A DNA stretch of 64,000 nucleotides from JAGPCK01 sp041675505. GTDB lineage: Bacteria > Bacteroidota > Bacteroidia > UKL13-3. The number at the start of each line of letters is the position of its first letter. Positions within the stretch are counted from its first letter, which is position 1. Made by a program: the position numbers and the translations under genes. The notes beneath the pieces were generated by a model. It ran no database searches. It was given only the letters and a program-made list of their open reading frames with translations, and was not told the DNA's origin. Shown here one piece after another: positions 1 through 8,726 of the stretch. The stretch spans positions 1 to 64,000 of the forward strand of contig JBAYTR010000001.1 of NCBI GenBank assembly GCA_041675505.1. The letters run 5' to 3'.

Positions 1-91
1 AATAACCATCTAACTGCGCAGAATAAAGAATGTAAACAACAAATGGCATAAAACAAAAAATCCTCACGTCTTATAACGTAAGGATAATTGG

Positions 92-166
92 TGGAAGTTG
101 AGGGATTCGAACCCCCGACCCTCTGCTTGTAAGGCAGATGCTCTGAACCAACTGAGCTAAACTTCC
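92..166 (-). tRNA. tRNA-Val, anticodon TAC
   Basis: Read on the minus strand this folds as a full cloverleaf. The 7-bp acceptor stem is GGAAGTT with AACTTCC and the discriminator base is A. The D arm contains AGCTCAGTTGGT, the anticodon stem is TCTGC/GCAGA around the loop CTTACAA, and the T arm contains GGTTCGAATCC. Loop positions 34-36 read TAC, which decodes the valine codon GTA. CCA is not encoded after the discriminator. A well-formed Bacteroidota promoter lies just upstream (181-211). Confidence 0.97.
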
Positions 167-180
167 TTTTTAAAGGAGTG

Positions 181-211
181 CAAAGATAAAATCCGCGGGG
201 TAAAACACAAA
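181..211 (-). promoter_or_regulatory. Promoter of tRNA-Val
   Basis: On the minus strand a -33 element TTTG (211-208) is followed after 19 bases by TATCTTTG (188-181). This matches the Bacteroidota sigma-A consensus TTTG-N19/20-TAnnTTTG exactly. The tRNA begins 15 bases further on. Confidence 0.8.
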
Positions 212-295
212 CATTGTCTGAAAAATCTTTCACTAATACTTACAAATGTTGATTTTTCAGGCGATTACATTTTCACAACATCATAAAATTTAACT

Positions 296-303
296 TACTT
301 TTG
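296..303 (+). promoter_or_regulatory. -7 box TACTTTTG upstream of the AsmA-like gene
   Basis: Exact TAnnTTTG match. No convincing -33 TTTG is seen at the right distance. The box covers a possible upstream TTG start at 301, so translation must begin downstream, at ATG 313 or 319. Confidence 0.5.
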
Positions 304-318
304 GCTCGTTGTATGGTT

Positions 319-2835
319 ATGAAACGGCTAAAACGCATCTTACTCGTCCTTTTTATCGTTCTGCTCTCTGTAATTCCTGTATTGTACGGAACGGTATATT
401 TCTTTGGCAAAAACATCGAAAAATATGTTGTGGCTGAACTGAACAAAAGCCTGGCCGTAGAAATAAAAGTAGGTGAAATTGATTTCAGCATAATCCGTCA
501 GTTTCCCAAAGCCAGCTTGCTCTTTACCGATGTAATCATTTATGAAAATTTCCCGGGCAGAAAAAAAGAACTGTTGCACTGTGACGAGATATTTCTGGTT
601 TTTAACATCCGCGACATACTGAAGAAAAAATACATTATCAATGAAATAGTATTGAACAAAGGAACCGCCAATCTCTATGTGGACAGTAAAGGGCGGGATA
701 ATTATACCATTGTAAAAGAAGATAACGAAAACACCGATTCAGATACGCTGCAGATTAACCTGCAATCCATTCAGCTCAACCAAATGAACATCAGCTATGA
801 TGATCATGAACTTAACTTTTTCATGAATGGAGACATTGAGAGCACTGTGCTTTCAGGCAATTTTAAAGACGCTGTTTATGATTTGGAATGGAAAGGAAAA
901 GCATTTATTGAGCAACTCACTTACAGCAAGGTAAACTATATCAAACAACGCAATATTACAATGGATGCTGCCTTGAACGTAGATGCCGAAAACGAAAAAT
1001 ACACTTTCAGCAGAGCGCTCCTTAATATATCAGGGATTGACTTCGACATAAAAGGTGGTGTTGATAACAACAAAGACGACACTAAAATTAACCTGAGCAT
1101 TAACGGTTCTCAAATGGACATCCGTTCCTTTCTGTCATTGCTACCTGAATCAACCCATGAATTCACCAAAGATTTCAAAAGCACGGGCAACTTCTATTTT
1201 TCTTCTACTATTAAGGGAGAAATTTCTGAAAAACACAACCCTCATATTGAAGTTAACTTTGGGGTAGAAAATGGTTCCGTTTACAAATCAGGCTTAAACG
1301 AGGGCTTTGAGCAGTTAAATTGCAAAGGACATTTCACCAACGGAAATAAACAGAATGCAGCCAGCTCAGTACTCACTATAAAACCATTTAAAGCAAGTCT
1401 TGGCGGCCACACCACAGAGGCGACTTTTGAGTTAAGTGACCTGAACGACCCGTTCATAAAACTAAGCTTACACGGCAACATTGATTTGTCGAAACTTGGC
1501 GATTTGTTGGATATGGAATCCATCGAGTCAATAAAAGGATTTGCTTTTGCTGATGCTTCCTTCAGAGGTAAGGTAAAGACATTGCAAAATAAAGAATCCA
1601 TACTCCAGGCAGAATCAGAAGGCAGTGTGAAACTCTCCAATATTGAACTCAAACTTAAAAACGCACCTGATGTGTATGAAATTAATCGGGGGCTATTCAA
1701 ATTACAGGGCAATAACTTTATAGCCGAAAATTTTTCAGGAACTGCCGGAGATACTAAAATTGAGTTAAATGGTACACTGCAAAATTTTTTGCCTTACCTG
1801 TTGCTGAGTGACCAACACCTGCACATCATTGCCAGTCTTCAATCGCCTAACTTGGATTTAGAAAAAGTATTTTTTACTGACCGAAATGAAGAACGCATTG
1901 ATTCCAGCGGATATATTTTCGCTCCGTCAGTAAGCATGAATTTGCAGCTGAATGTTGACCAACTGAAACTTTATAAATTCAAGGCCACAGCAGTGTCAGG
2001 GACTTTCAACCTGAACAACAGAGTACTTAAAGCTGAAAATGTAAACCTTAAAACCATGGAGGGCGATATTGTGCTTAATGGCGAGATGAACAACAGCGTA
2101 AAAGACAAAATACTGATGGTTTGCGAAGCAGATTTACGCCAGATTAACATTACAGAATTGTTTTATCAATGCAACAATTTCGGGCAAAACGAACTTACCG
2201 ATAAACATATGAAAGGTAAACTCAACACCAAAATTCAGTTTGCCTCAGTTTGGAACACCGACTTTGTGTGTGACATGAACAAAATTGCCGCATCTGCTGA
2301 TGTATCAATTACCAACGGAGAATTGCTCAACTATGAACCTTTGCAGGCGCTCTCCAAATATGCCGATGTAAATGATTTGCGCAATTTGAAGTTTGACAAA
2401 ATGCAAAATACTATTCAGATAAAAGACAAAACCATTCTTATACCGCAGATGGACATTAAGAACAATGCGCTTAATTTATCTATGTCGGGAAGCCACACGT
2501 TCGAAAATTATGTAGACTACCGCGTGCGTGTGAAACTGTCTGATGTAATGCGCAAAAAACGCAACAAGCCCATCAATACAGAGTTTGAGGAAGAGGATAC
2601 TGAATCGGGAGGGCTTTACATCTACCTGCATGTAGTGGGGCCGTTGGGCAACCTTAAAATATCATACGATAAATTAAGTGTTAAAAAGAAAATCAAAGAG
2701 AGTGTAAAAACTGAACAAAAAAATATCAAAGACGTTTTCAGGAAAGAGTTTCAAACTGAAGAAGACCGACAGCTCAAAGAGGAGGAAAAGAAACAAGAAG
2801 AAGAAGTGAACTGGGAAGAAGACCTGCCTCAGTAG
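319..2835 (+). CDS. AsmA-family inner-membrane-anchored protein
   Basis: Protein of 838 residues. An N-terminal basic patch and one hydrophobic helix (residues about 3-25) anchor a long periplasmic region rich in short beta strands. This is the AsmA/TamB-like layout linked to phospholipid transport and outer-membrane biogenesis. The AsmA signature 'VGEIDFSIIRQFPKASL' lies just after the anchor, and an AsmA C-terminal-like segment ends near residue 790. The last 50 residues are highly charged (Glu/Lys). ATG 319 gives the conventional MKRLKRILL start; ATG 313 is an in-frame alternative, and TTG 301 is inside the promoter box. Its stop codon abuts the stop of the convergent hemW gene with no gap. 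Family assignment is firm; the precise role is not known. Confidence 0.8.
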   Translation: MKRLKRILLVLFIVLLSVIPVLYGTVYFFGKNIEKYVVAELNKSLAVEIKVGEIDFSIIRQFPKASLLFTDVIIYENFPGRKKELLHCDEIFLVFNIRDILKKKYIINEIVLNKGTANLYVDSKGRDNYTIVKEDNENTDSDTLQINLQSIQLNQMNISYDDHELNFFMNGDIESTVLSGNFKDAVYDLEWKGKAFIEQLTYSKVNYIKQRNITMDAALNVDAENEKYTFSRALLNISGIDFDIKGGVDNNKDDTKINLSINGSQMDIRSFLSLLPESTHEFTKDFKSTGNFYFSSTIKGEISEKHNPHIEVNFGVENGSVYKSGLNEGFEQLNCKGHFTNGNKQNAASSVLTIKPFKASLGGHTTEATFELSDLNDPFIKLSLHGNIDLSKLGDLLDMESIESIKGFAFADASFRGKVKTLQNKESILQAESEGSVKLSNIELKLKNAPDVYEINRGLFKLQGNNFIAENFSGTAGDTKIELNGTLQNFLPYLLLSDQHLHIIASLQSPNLDLEKVFFTDRNEERIDSSGYIFAPSVSMNLQLNVDQLKLYKFKATAVSGTFNLNNRVLKAENVNLKTMEGDIVLNGEMNNSVKDKILMVCEADLRQINITELFYQCNNFGQNELTDKHMKGKLNTKIQFASVWNTDFVCDMNKIAASADVSITNGELLNYEPLQALSKYADVNDLRNLKFDKMQNTIQIKDKTILIPQMDIKNNALNLSMSGSHTFENYVDYRVRVKLSDVMRKKRNKPINTEFEEEDTESGGLYIYLHVVGPLGNLKISYDKLSVKKKIKESVKTEQKNIKDVFRKEFQTEEDRQLKEEEKKQEEEVNWEEDLPQ

Positions 2836-3969
2836 TTAATCCAGAAAAAACAAATCAGAGGCGATGGCATCTGCATAAAGCTTTCCTGTTTCTGAAAGAA
2901 CATAACAATTACCTTCCTCAAACACTTTTCCTTCGTCAATATATTTTTGAATATCTTTCAGAAAATACTCAACTAAATCTTGACTGAATTTTTCTGTGAG
3001 CTTAGTAACATCAACACCCCACATGGTACGTAAACCGGTAAGAATATATTCATTAAACCGGTCCCTTTCCGAAAGTTGTTCGGTAGCGTACACTACTTCA
3101 CCGTGCCCTGTTCCGTCAATATATTTTTGCAAGGATGCCACATTCCACCTTCGGCTGTTTAAGTCAAATGAATGTGCAGACGGGCCAAGTCCTAGGTATT
3201 TTACACCTTTCCAATACGAAGAATTATGACGGGCGATGTGCTGTTCATCTGTAGCAAAGTTTGAAATCTCATAATGCAGAAAACCCGCCTGTTTCATTTG
3301 CTGCATCAATTCGTCAAAGTGTGAAGCTGAAAGTGCATCATCTGTAGTGGTGTAACTCCCCTGCTTAATCAACTTATACAAAGGTGTATTCTGTTCCACC
3401 GTTAACGAGTATGCAGATAAATGAGGCAGTGATAAGTCATAAAAATGTCCGAGGTTTTCCTGCCAGCGCGATAAACTCATTCCCGGCACACCATATATCA
3501 GGTCAATGGTAATATTATTCAAACCTGCATCCTGTGCAGTTTGGATTGATTGAATAGCCTCCGCAGAAGAATGTGCGCGATTCATCCATTTCAGGTCTTC
3601 ATCAAAAAATGATTGCACTCCGATACTTAACCGATTAATTGCAGTAGCAGAGATTTCTTTTACTTTTTGCGGAGTTAAATCATCCGGATTAGCCTCCAAA
3701 GTTATCTCGGCACCTTCAGCCACATTTGCGCTTTGGTAAATTGCTTCCAAAATCCTGCTAATTTCATCCGACTTAAGCAAAGATGGCGTTCCACCTCCAA
3801 AATAAATGGACTGTATGGTTTCAGTGCCCAGATAACCCTGCTCTTTTTTCCACTCTTTTAGCAGCGACTCAATAAAATCTCCTTTCAGACGTTGTGAAGT
3901 AGAAAAATAAAAATCACAGTAATAACAAGCCTGTTTGCAAAAAGGGATATGAATATATATGCCGGCCAA
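2836..3969 (-). CDS. hemW: HemW-type radical SAM protein (coproporphyrinogen III oxidase-like)
   Basis: 377 residues, the usual length for HemW, a radical SAM haem chaperone long annotated as oxygen-independent coproporphyrinogen oxidase. The start HIPFCKQACYYCDF holds the CxxxCxxC cluster motif plus the following Cys typical of HemW rather than HemN. GGGTPS follows near residue 59, and the C-terminal HemN_C region is present. The start is TTG at 3969: an in-frame TAA lies five codons upstream with no ATG or GTG between, and the encoded MAGIYIHIPFC matches the family N-terminus. The first 11 bases overlap the 5' end of the divergent Omp85 reading frame. Distinguishing HemW from HemN rests on motif spacing only. 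Confidence 0.88.
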   Translation of the reverse strand: MAGIYIHIPFCKQACYYCDFYFSTSQRLKGDFIESLLKEWKKEQGYLGTETIQSIYFGGGTPSLLKSDEISRILEAIYQSANVAEGAEITLEANPDDLTPQKVKEISATAINRLSIGVQSFFDEDLKWMNRAHSSAEAIQSIQTAQDAGLNNITIDLIYGVPGMSLSRWQENLGHFYDLSLPHLSAYSLTVEQNTPLYKLIKQGSYTTTDDALSASHFDELMQQMKQAGFLHYEISNFATDEQHIARHNSSYWKGVKYLGLGPSAHSFDLNSRRWNVASLQKYIDGTGHGEVVYATEQLSERDRFNEYILTGLRTMWGVDVTKLTEKFSQDLVEYFLKDIQKYIDEGKVFEEGNCYVLSETGKLYADAIASDLFFLD

Positions 3970-5773
3970 TGGAGAAGTTTTGTTTTATTTGCTGAGGTAT
4001 TTCAACAGCGTGCAAAAGTACTTTAAAATAATTCTATTCTTTTGGTTCATTAGTCAACATACATTGGCGCAAACTCCAGTTGTACTTATTGTAAATGATG
4101 CGGCCACCAACACCAACCTGCTTAAAACAAAGCCGGGTGACAGCACCGAGGCCATTCGAACTGCTGAAAAATTGTGGCGCGAAGTGATTGCAAAAGGGTA
4201 TGTTACCGCTAACCTGCAACTAAAACAACACCGTTCCGACACCATGTTTTATCTGCTTGATAAAGGCGAGCTCTACAAATGGGTGAAACTGCACCAAGGC
4301 AATATTGATGAAGATATACTGAGCAACTCAGGGTACCGGGAGAAATTTTTCACCGGCACTTCATTTAAGCCTGAGGAGCTGAGCAGACTGTTTGAAAGAA
4401 TATTGCGCTACTGTGAAAATAACGGATATCCTTTTGCTGAAGTAAGTCTTGACAGTATACAACTAAGTAAAAACATCATAGAGGCCAATCTGCGGGTAAG
4501 CAAAAATCAACAAATTTATGTTGACAGCATAGAAATTGCGGGAAATACCACTATTAAACGTAACTACCTCTATAACTTCAGTAGCATTAAACCCGGAAGC
4601 CTTTACAACGAAGGATTGATACGTGTGCTGGACAGAAAAGTAAATCAACTTTCCTTTGCCCGAACAACCCGTCCGCTTAAAGTTTATTTCACGGGAAACA
4701 AAGCGCGTATAATCACTTTCATTGATCAGAAAAAAGCCAGTCAGGTTGACGGGGTTCTTGGCTTAGCCCCTCAAAGTGCCATAAACAATAAATTAATGCT
4801 CACCGGGGAGTTAAATCTTAACCTGCAAAATCTTTTCGGTTCAGGAAAAACTTTTGAGCTTCACTACCGGAGTTTTCTGGCCCGTTCACAAGATTTGAAA
4901 GCGCGCATAACCTACCCTTATATTCTCAATTCTTCAGTAGGTTTAGATTACACCTTTGCATTGCTAAAATTCGACTCATTGTACCTACAGGTAGATCACG
5001 ACATTGGCATACAGTACCTGCTTTCAGGCAATGATTACATAAAGTTTTTCTACGAAATTCAAAACTATTCCCTCCTAAGTATTGATACCATCGCTATCAA
5101 AAACAACAAACGTCTGCCTGAGTTTTCAGATATGCGCAATAACCTGTATGGTATAGGCATCCGCCTTAACACACTCGATTATTTTGCTAATCCCAGAAAG
5201 GGAATGTACATAGAAGCAAATGCAGGAGCCGGAGTAAAAAAAATAGTACGCAATTCCACCATCAATAGTCTTGAAATAAGTGATGCTTCATCTGGCACTT
5301 ACAACCTCTATGACTCCATCAAACTTCGAAGTATCCAATACCGTTTTCAGGTCAATATTCAGAAATTCTGGCCCCTGTCGGGCAAAAAAACATTACTCAC
5401 ACAAGTTACGTCAGCTTCCTTGCAAGCTGAACAAATTTTCACCAATGAACTTTTTCGCATAGGAGGCATAAGAACACTCAAGGGGTTTGATGAACAATCT
5501 GTTTTTTGCACCTCATACGCTATTCTGAACATGGAATACCGCTACCTGCTTAACAACAATTCTAACTTTATTTTATTGTTTAACGGAGCCTGGCATGAAC
5601 GAAATGCACGAGGCACATACAGCAGCGACATGCCTTGGGGAGTAGGCACCGGCATTAATTTTCAAACCGGTGCAGGAGTATTTTCTTTCTACTATGCTGT
5701 AGGCAAGCAACAAAATAATCGTCTGGAATTAAGGCAGGCTAAAATACATTTCGGAATTGTTAACTATTTTTGA
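3959..5773 (+). CDS. Omp85/BamA-TamA-like outer-membrane protein
   Basis: 604 residues in the longest reading. A signal peptide (KYFKIILFFWFISQHTLAQ) is followed by POTRA-like domains (about residues 90-240) and a C-terminal beta barrel. The barrel carries the Omp85 hallmark region around 'FRIGGIRTLKGFDE' (compare the VRGY/F motif) near residue 500. Such proteins insert or translocate outer-membrane proteins; this compact one resembles TamA-like members. ATG 3959 overlaps the 5' end of hemW on the other strand. GTG at 4010 would give a cleaner signal peptide and no overlap, so the true start is uncertain. The downstream DUF4271 gene begins 7 bases after the stop, suggesting co-transcription. 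Confidence 0.78.
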   Translation: MPANGEVLFYLLRYFNSVQKYFKIILFFWFISQHTLAQTPVVLIVNDAATNTNLLKTKPGDSTEAIRTAEKLWREVIAKGYVTANLQLKQHRSDTMFYLLDKGELYKWVKLHQGNIDEDILSNSGYREKFFTGTSFKPEELSRLFERILRYCENNGYPFAEVSLDSIQLSKNIIEANLRVSKNQQIYVDSIEIAGNTTIKRNYLYNFSSIKPGSLYNEGLIRVLDRKVNQLSFARTTRPLKVYFTGNKARIITFIDQKKASQVDGVLGLAPQSAINNKLMLTGELNLNLQNLFGSGKTFELHYRSFLARSQDLKARITYPYILNSSVGLDYTFALLKFDSLYLQVDHDIGIQYLLSGNDYIKFFYEIQNYSLLSIDTIAIKNNKRLPEFSDMRNNLYGIGIRLNTLDYFANPRKGMYIEANAGAGVKKIVRNSTINSLEISDASSGTYNLYDSIKLRSIQYRFQVNIQKFWPLSGKKTLLTQVTSASLQAEQIFTNELFRIGGIRTLKGFDEQSVFCTSYAILNMEYRYLLNNNSNFILLFNGAWHERNARGTYSSDMPWGVGTGINFQTGAGVFSFYYAVGKQQNNRLELRQAKIHFGIVNYF

Positions 5774-5780
5774 GGCCTCG

Positions 5781-6761
5781 ATGAACCCTAAACAAGTGAC
5801 GCGCAATTTCCTCAAATCAATATTGCTGATATTTTTTCTGTATACATCAACGGCTGTAGCGCAGGTGACTATACCTGCCAATAATCGTGTTACAGATTCT
5901 GCCTACCGAACAACCGACACAACGCGAAATCAAGATTCTTCATTTATCCGGCATCAAACAATCGAAAGAAGATACACTATCCTCGATAGCCTGCGCAACG
6001 ATTCTTTTATCAATGCCAACTTTAGAAAATACGCTGCCATCAATAACCAAATTGTATTGAATGAGAGTTACACTCAAAGAGATGTTCCTTCTGTTAAGGA
6101 AATACGCAACAGAATAAAAGGCGACCCCTCCTGGATTTTTTGGGTGATTGTATGCATACTGAGTTATGTGGCCGGAGTGCGTACATTTAACCGTAAAAAT
6201 TTCAAGGCTTCATTGAACTCTGTATTCAGCATGAAATTTTCCTTCCGGTTGCTGGAAGAAAAGGGGGTAATTTTCAACTACATCACCCTGCAACTTTTTA
6301 CTATATTCGTTCTGATTGCTGCACTGTTTGTGCAACAAATGCTCATCAAGGCAGGTCAGCCTTTTTGGGATGGAGACATTTGGATGTACCTGGGACTAAC
6401 CGGTATAATACTGGCTATTTACATTGGTAAATTCCTTTTACACATCATTTGGGGTTGGTTGTTTCAGCTGAACAAATTGGCCATTACCATGATTTCAAAT
6501 ACAGTAACCACCAGCAACTTTATTGCGCTGGTTATTTTCCCTGTACTGATAATTCTGATATACATCAACAACCCTCTTCTGGAAAATATTTTCATCAAAA
6601 CCATCGCTGCTACCTTTATCCTAAGCATCTTATACCGTGTTATAAGAGCACTTATTTTACAGGGAAGTTATTTCAAGTATCCTTTAGTTTATTTAATTCT
6701 GTATCTTTGCATCCTCGAAATTTCACCTTGGTTAATTATTTTAAACATCGTTACTGAATAA
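5781..6761 (+). CDS. DUF4271 multi-pass membrane protein
   Basis: 326 residues from ATG 5781; an upstream TTG at 5757 would overlap the previous gene and gives no better N-terminus. A cleavable-looking signal (NFLKSILLIFFLYTSTAVAQ) leads a Ser/Thr/Asp-rich periplasmic stretch of about 100 residues. Then come about six hydrophobic helices from residue 115 to the C-terminus. From memory this matches DUF4271, a Bacteroidota-only family of unknown function commonly encoded directly before a HemD-like gene, as here. No catalytic motif is visible. Confidence 0.75.
   Translation: MNPKQVTRNFLKSILLIFFLYTSTAVAQVTIPANNRVTDSAYRTTDTTRNQDSSFIRHQTIERRYTILDSLRNDSFINANFRKYAAINNQIVLNESYTQRDVPSVKEIRNRIKGDPSWIFWVIVCILSYVAGVRTFNRKNFKASLNSVFSMKFSFRLLEEKGVIFNYITLQLFTIFVLIAALFVQQMLIKAGQPFWDGDIWMYLGLTGIILAIYIGKFLLHIIWGWLFQLNKLAITMISNTVTTSNFIALVIFPVLIILIYINNPLLENIFIKTIAATFILSILYRVIRALILQGSYFKYPLVYLILYLCILEISPWLIILNIVTE
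6702..6709 (+). promoter_or_regulatory. -7 box TATCTTTG upstream of hemD
   Basis: Exact TAnnTTTG match inside the 3' end of the DUF4271 gene, 64 bases before the hemD start. No clear -33 element is seen, so it may be an internal promoter or chance. Confidence 0.35.
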
Positions 6762-6773
6762 AAAGAAAGGCAA

Positions 6774-7523
6774 GTGAAGGTAAAAAGCATTCTGATTTCG
6801 CAGCCAAAACCGGCTGAAGGCGAAAAATCACCCTACCTCGAATTAGCAAAAAAGCTCAACCTCAAAGTTGATTTCAGGCCTTTTATAACCATAGATCCTA
6901 TTCCTGCAAAAGAATTCAAAAGTCAAAAAACCAACCTGCTTGATTTTACCGCTATCATTCTGAATTCAAGAAATGCCGTTGATAATTTTTTCAGACTTTG
7001 CGGTGAGGTAAAAATTGAGATGCCGCCTGAAACAAAATATTTCTGCATCAACGAAGGAACTGCCAACTATTTACAAAAATACATTCAGGTTAGAAAACGT
7101 AAGGTATTTCACGGCAAAGGAACAGAAACCGATTTATTGGATGTGATAAAAAATCACCCGGGTGAAAAATACCTCTTCCCATGCTCCAACGTACGCAAGG
7201 ATGTTATCCCCGCCTTCATGGCTAAGAAAAAATTTGCCTTTAAAGAAGCCATTATTTACAATACCAACTCTGCCGACTTATCCGATTTGTCCGATGTAAA
7301 ATATGATATTCTCGTATTCTTCAGCCCGGTAGATATTAAATCGCTTTTTGATAACTTCCCTCATTTTGAACAAGACAATACCCGTATTGCAGCCTTTGGC
7401 GCAGCAACAGGTAAGGCCATTGAAGATGCAAAGTTATTAACCAACATCATTGCCCCCACTAAAGAAGCCCCCTCGATGGTAATGGCTCTGGAGCAGTACA
7501 TCATCAAGGCCAACAAGGGATAA
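6774..7523 (+). CDS. hemD: Uroporphyrinogen-III synthase family protein
   Basis: 249 residues with the two-lobed HemD fold pattern. The N-lobe opens KSILISQPKPAEGEKSPYLELAKKL; a hinge follows, then TEKYLFPCSNVRKDVIP-like and 'ILVFFSPVDIKSLF' segments and a final 'RIAAFGAATGKAIEDA'. HemD cyclises hydroxymethylbilane to uroporphyrinogen III in the cytoplasm. The family is poorly conserved, so assignment rests on fold-level motifs and on position after DUF4271. The start is GTG 6774, preceded by the purine-rich AAAGAAAGG. No other haem synthesis genes are next to it except hemW, 3 kb away. Confidence 0.78.
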   Translation: MKVKSILISQPKPAEGEKSPYLELAKKLNLKVDFRPFITIDPIPAKEFKSQKTNLLDFTAIILNSRNAVDNFFRLCGEVKIEMPPETKYFCINEGTANYLQKYIQVRKRKVFHGKGTETDLLDVIKNHPGEKYLFPCSNVRKDVIPAFMAKKKFAFKEAIIYNTNSADLSDLSDVKYDILVFFSPVDIKSLFDNFPHFEQDNTRIAAFGAATGKAIEDAKLLTNIIAPTKEAPSMVMALEQYIIKANKG

Positions 7524-7636
7524 TTTTCCCCTCTTCTTGTTTTTTCCTGTTTTTTATTCTAACTTGCTATTCTGTTAAGAATAATTAATATTTGCCCTTA
7601 ACGTTATACTAACAAATAGAAAGACAATTCTACCAC

Positions 7637-8587
7637 ATGATGAAAAGACAACTGGCCATTGTTGCACTTTTTGCAATTACAGCGCTCAAAGTAAGCGCAC
7701 AGCAAGACCCTTACTACACCTTTTTCATGTTCAACCAAATGGTTTACAACCCTGCGTATGCCGGTAGTAAAGATGCCATTTGTGCAACAGCAACGTACAA
7801 GAAGCAGTGGTCAGGATTTGTGGGGTCTCCCGAATTTCAAACCATTACGGTTAACTCACCTGTAGGCAAAAAGCTGGGGGTTGGGTTAGGTGTTATCAAT
7901 GACAAAATAGGTTTCCAAAACTCGCTCAATGCTCTGTTCAACTTATCCTATAAATTTCAGGTGGGTTCTACAGGTACTTTGGCTGTAGGTGCTGCAGGAG
8001 GCTTTATGCAAAAATCACTTGACGGAACAAAAATGGTGGCGGTAGACCAGCTCGATCCTAAAATCCCAAAATCTAAAGTTTCAGCCAGCGCTCCTGATGT
8101 TAATGCAGGATTGTGGTACACCAACCCCTCCATCTACAACCTGAAAGTTGGCTTGTCAGCAACACACTTAATGCAAAGCACTATTACTTATGATGCACTG
8201 GGTGGTAGTGTTGATTCAAAATTGGCCACTCACTATTACCTTAACGCTGGTATTGAATACCCTTTAACAGGTTCTATTACGCTGGAGCCTAATATCCTCG
8301 TTAAAAAAGACCCATCTAAAATTCAGGTAGATATAAATGCTTTTGCACTATACAATAACAAAATCAGAGGTGGTGTTCTTTACAGAACTGGAGATGCATT
8401 GACCGCAATGGTAGGTTATAAAGTAAATGACAACTTACATTTTGGCTATGCTTATGACTTTACTACTACCGGAATCAAAAAATATAGTGGTGGTTCTCAT
8501 GAGCTTTATGTTACTTATTGCTTTAAACTGAAAACTAAAGTAAGAGAAAAGCCTACAATTATCCGTCTTACTCCCAGATATTTATAA
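7637..8587 (+). CDS. PorP/SprF-family type IX secretion membrane protein
   Basis: 316 residues with a signal peptide (RQLAIVALFAITALKVSAQ). The diagnostic PorP/SprF opening follows: 'QDPYYTFFMFNQMVYNPAYAG', then 'QWSGFVGSPEFQTITVNSPV'. The remainder is an outer-membrane beta barrel ending in YVTYCFKLK and a short tail. PorP-family proteins anchor or support type IX secretion and surface adhesins. The gene sits 139 bases ahead of gldK in the same direction, so it belongs to the secretion locus. Which paralogue (PorP or SprF) cannot be decided from sequence alone. Confidence 0.9.
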   Translation: MMKRQLAIVALFAITALKVSAQQDPYYTFFMFNQMVYNPAYAGSKDAICATATYKKQWSGFVGSPEFQTITVNSPVGKKLGVGLGVINDKIGFQNSLNALFNLSYKFQVGSTGTLAVGAAGGFMQKSLDGTKMVAVDQLDPKIPKSKVSASAPDVNAGLWYTNPSIYNLKVGLSATHLMQSTITYDALGGSVDSKLATHYYLNAGIEYPLTGSITLEPNILVKKDPSKIQVDINAFALYNNKIRGGVLYRTGDALTAMVGYKVNDNLHFGYAYDFTTTGIKKYSGGSHELYVTYCFKLKTKVREKPTIIRLTPRYL

Positions 8588-8660
8588 CTTTATCCACAAT
8601 AAATTGGAACCAAAAATCGTTTTTATCCACAAGGCGGGCGATATTTTCCACAAGTGAAAG

Positions 8661-8691
8661 TTTGGATTTATCGAAAACACCGCTAAATTTG
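8661..8691 (+). promoter_or_regulatory. Promoter of the gldKLMN operon
   Basis: TTTG at 8661-8664, a 19-base spacer, then TAAATTTG at 8684-8691: a full match to the Bacteroidota vegetative consensus. The gldK ATG follows at 8727, leaving a leader of about 30 bases. The secretion operon therefore likely has its own promoter separate from the porP-like gene. Confidence 0.78.
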
Positions 8692-8726
8692 CGAGACTAA
8701 CGTTATTATACCCATAGTATAACAAA

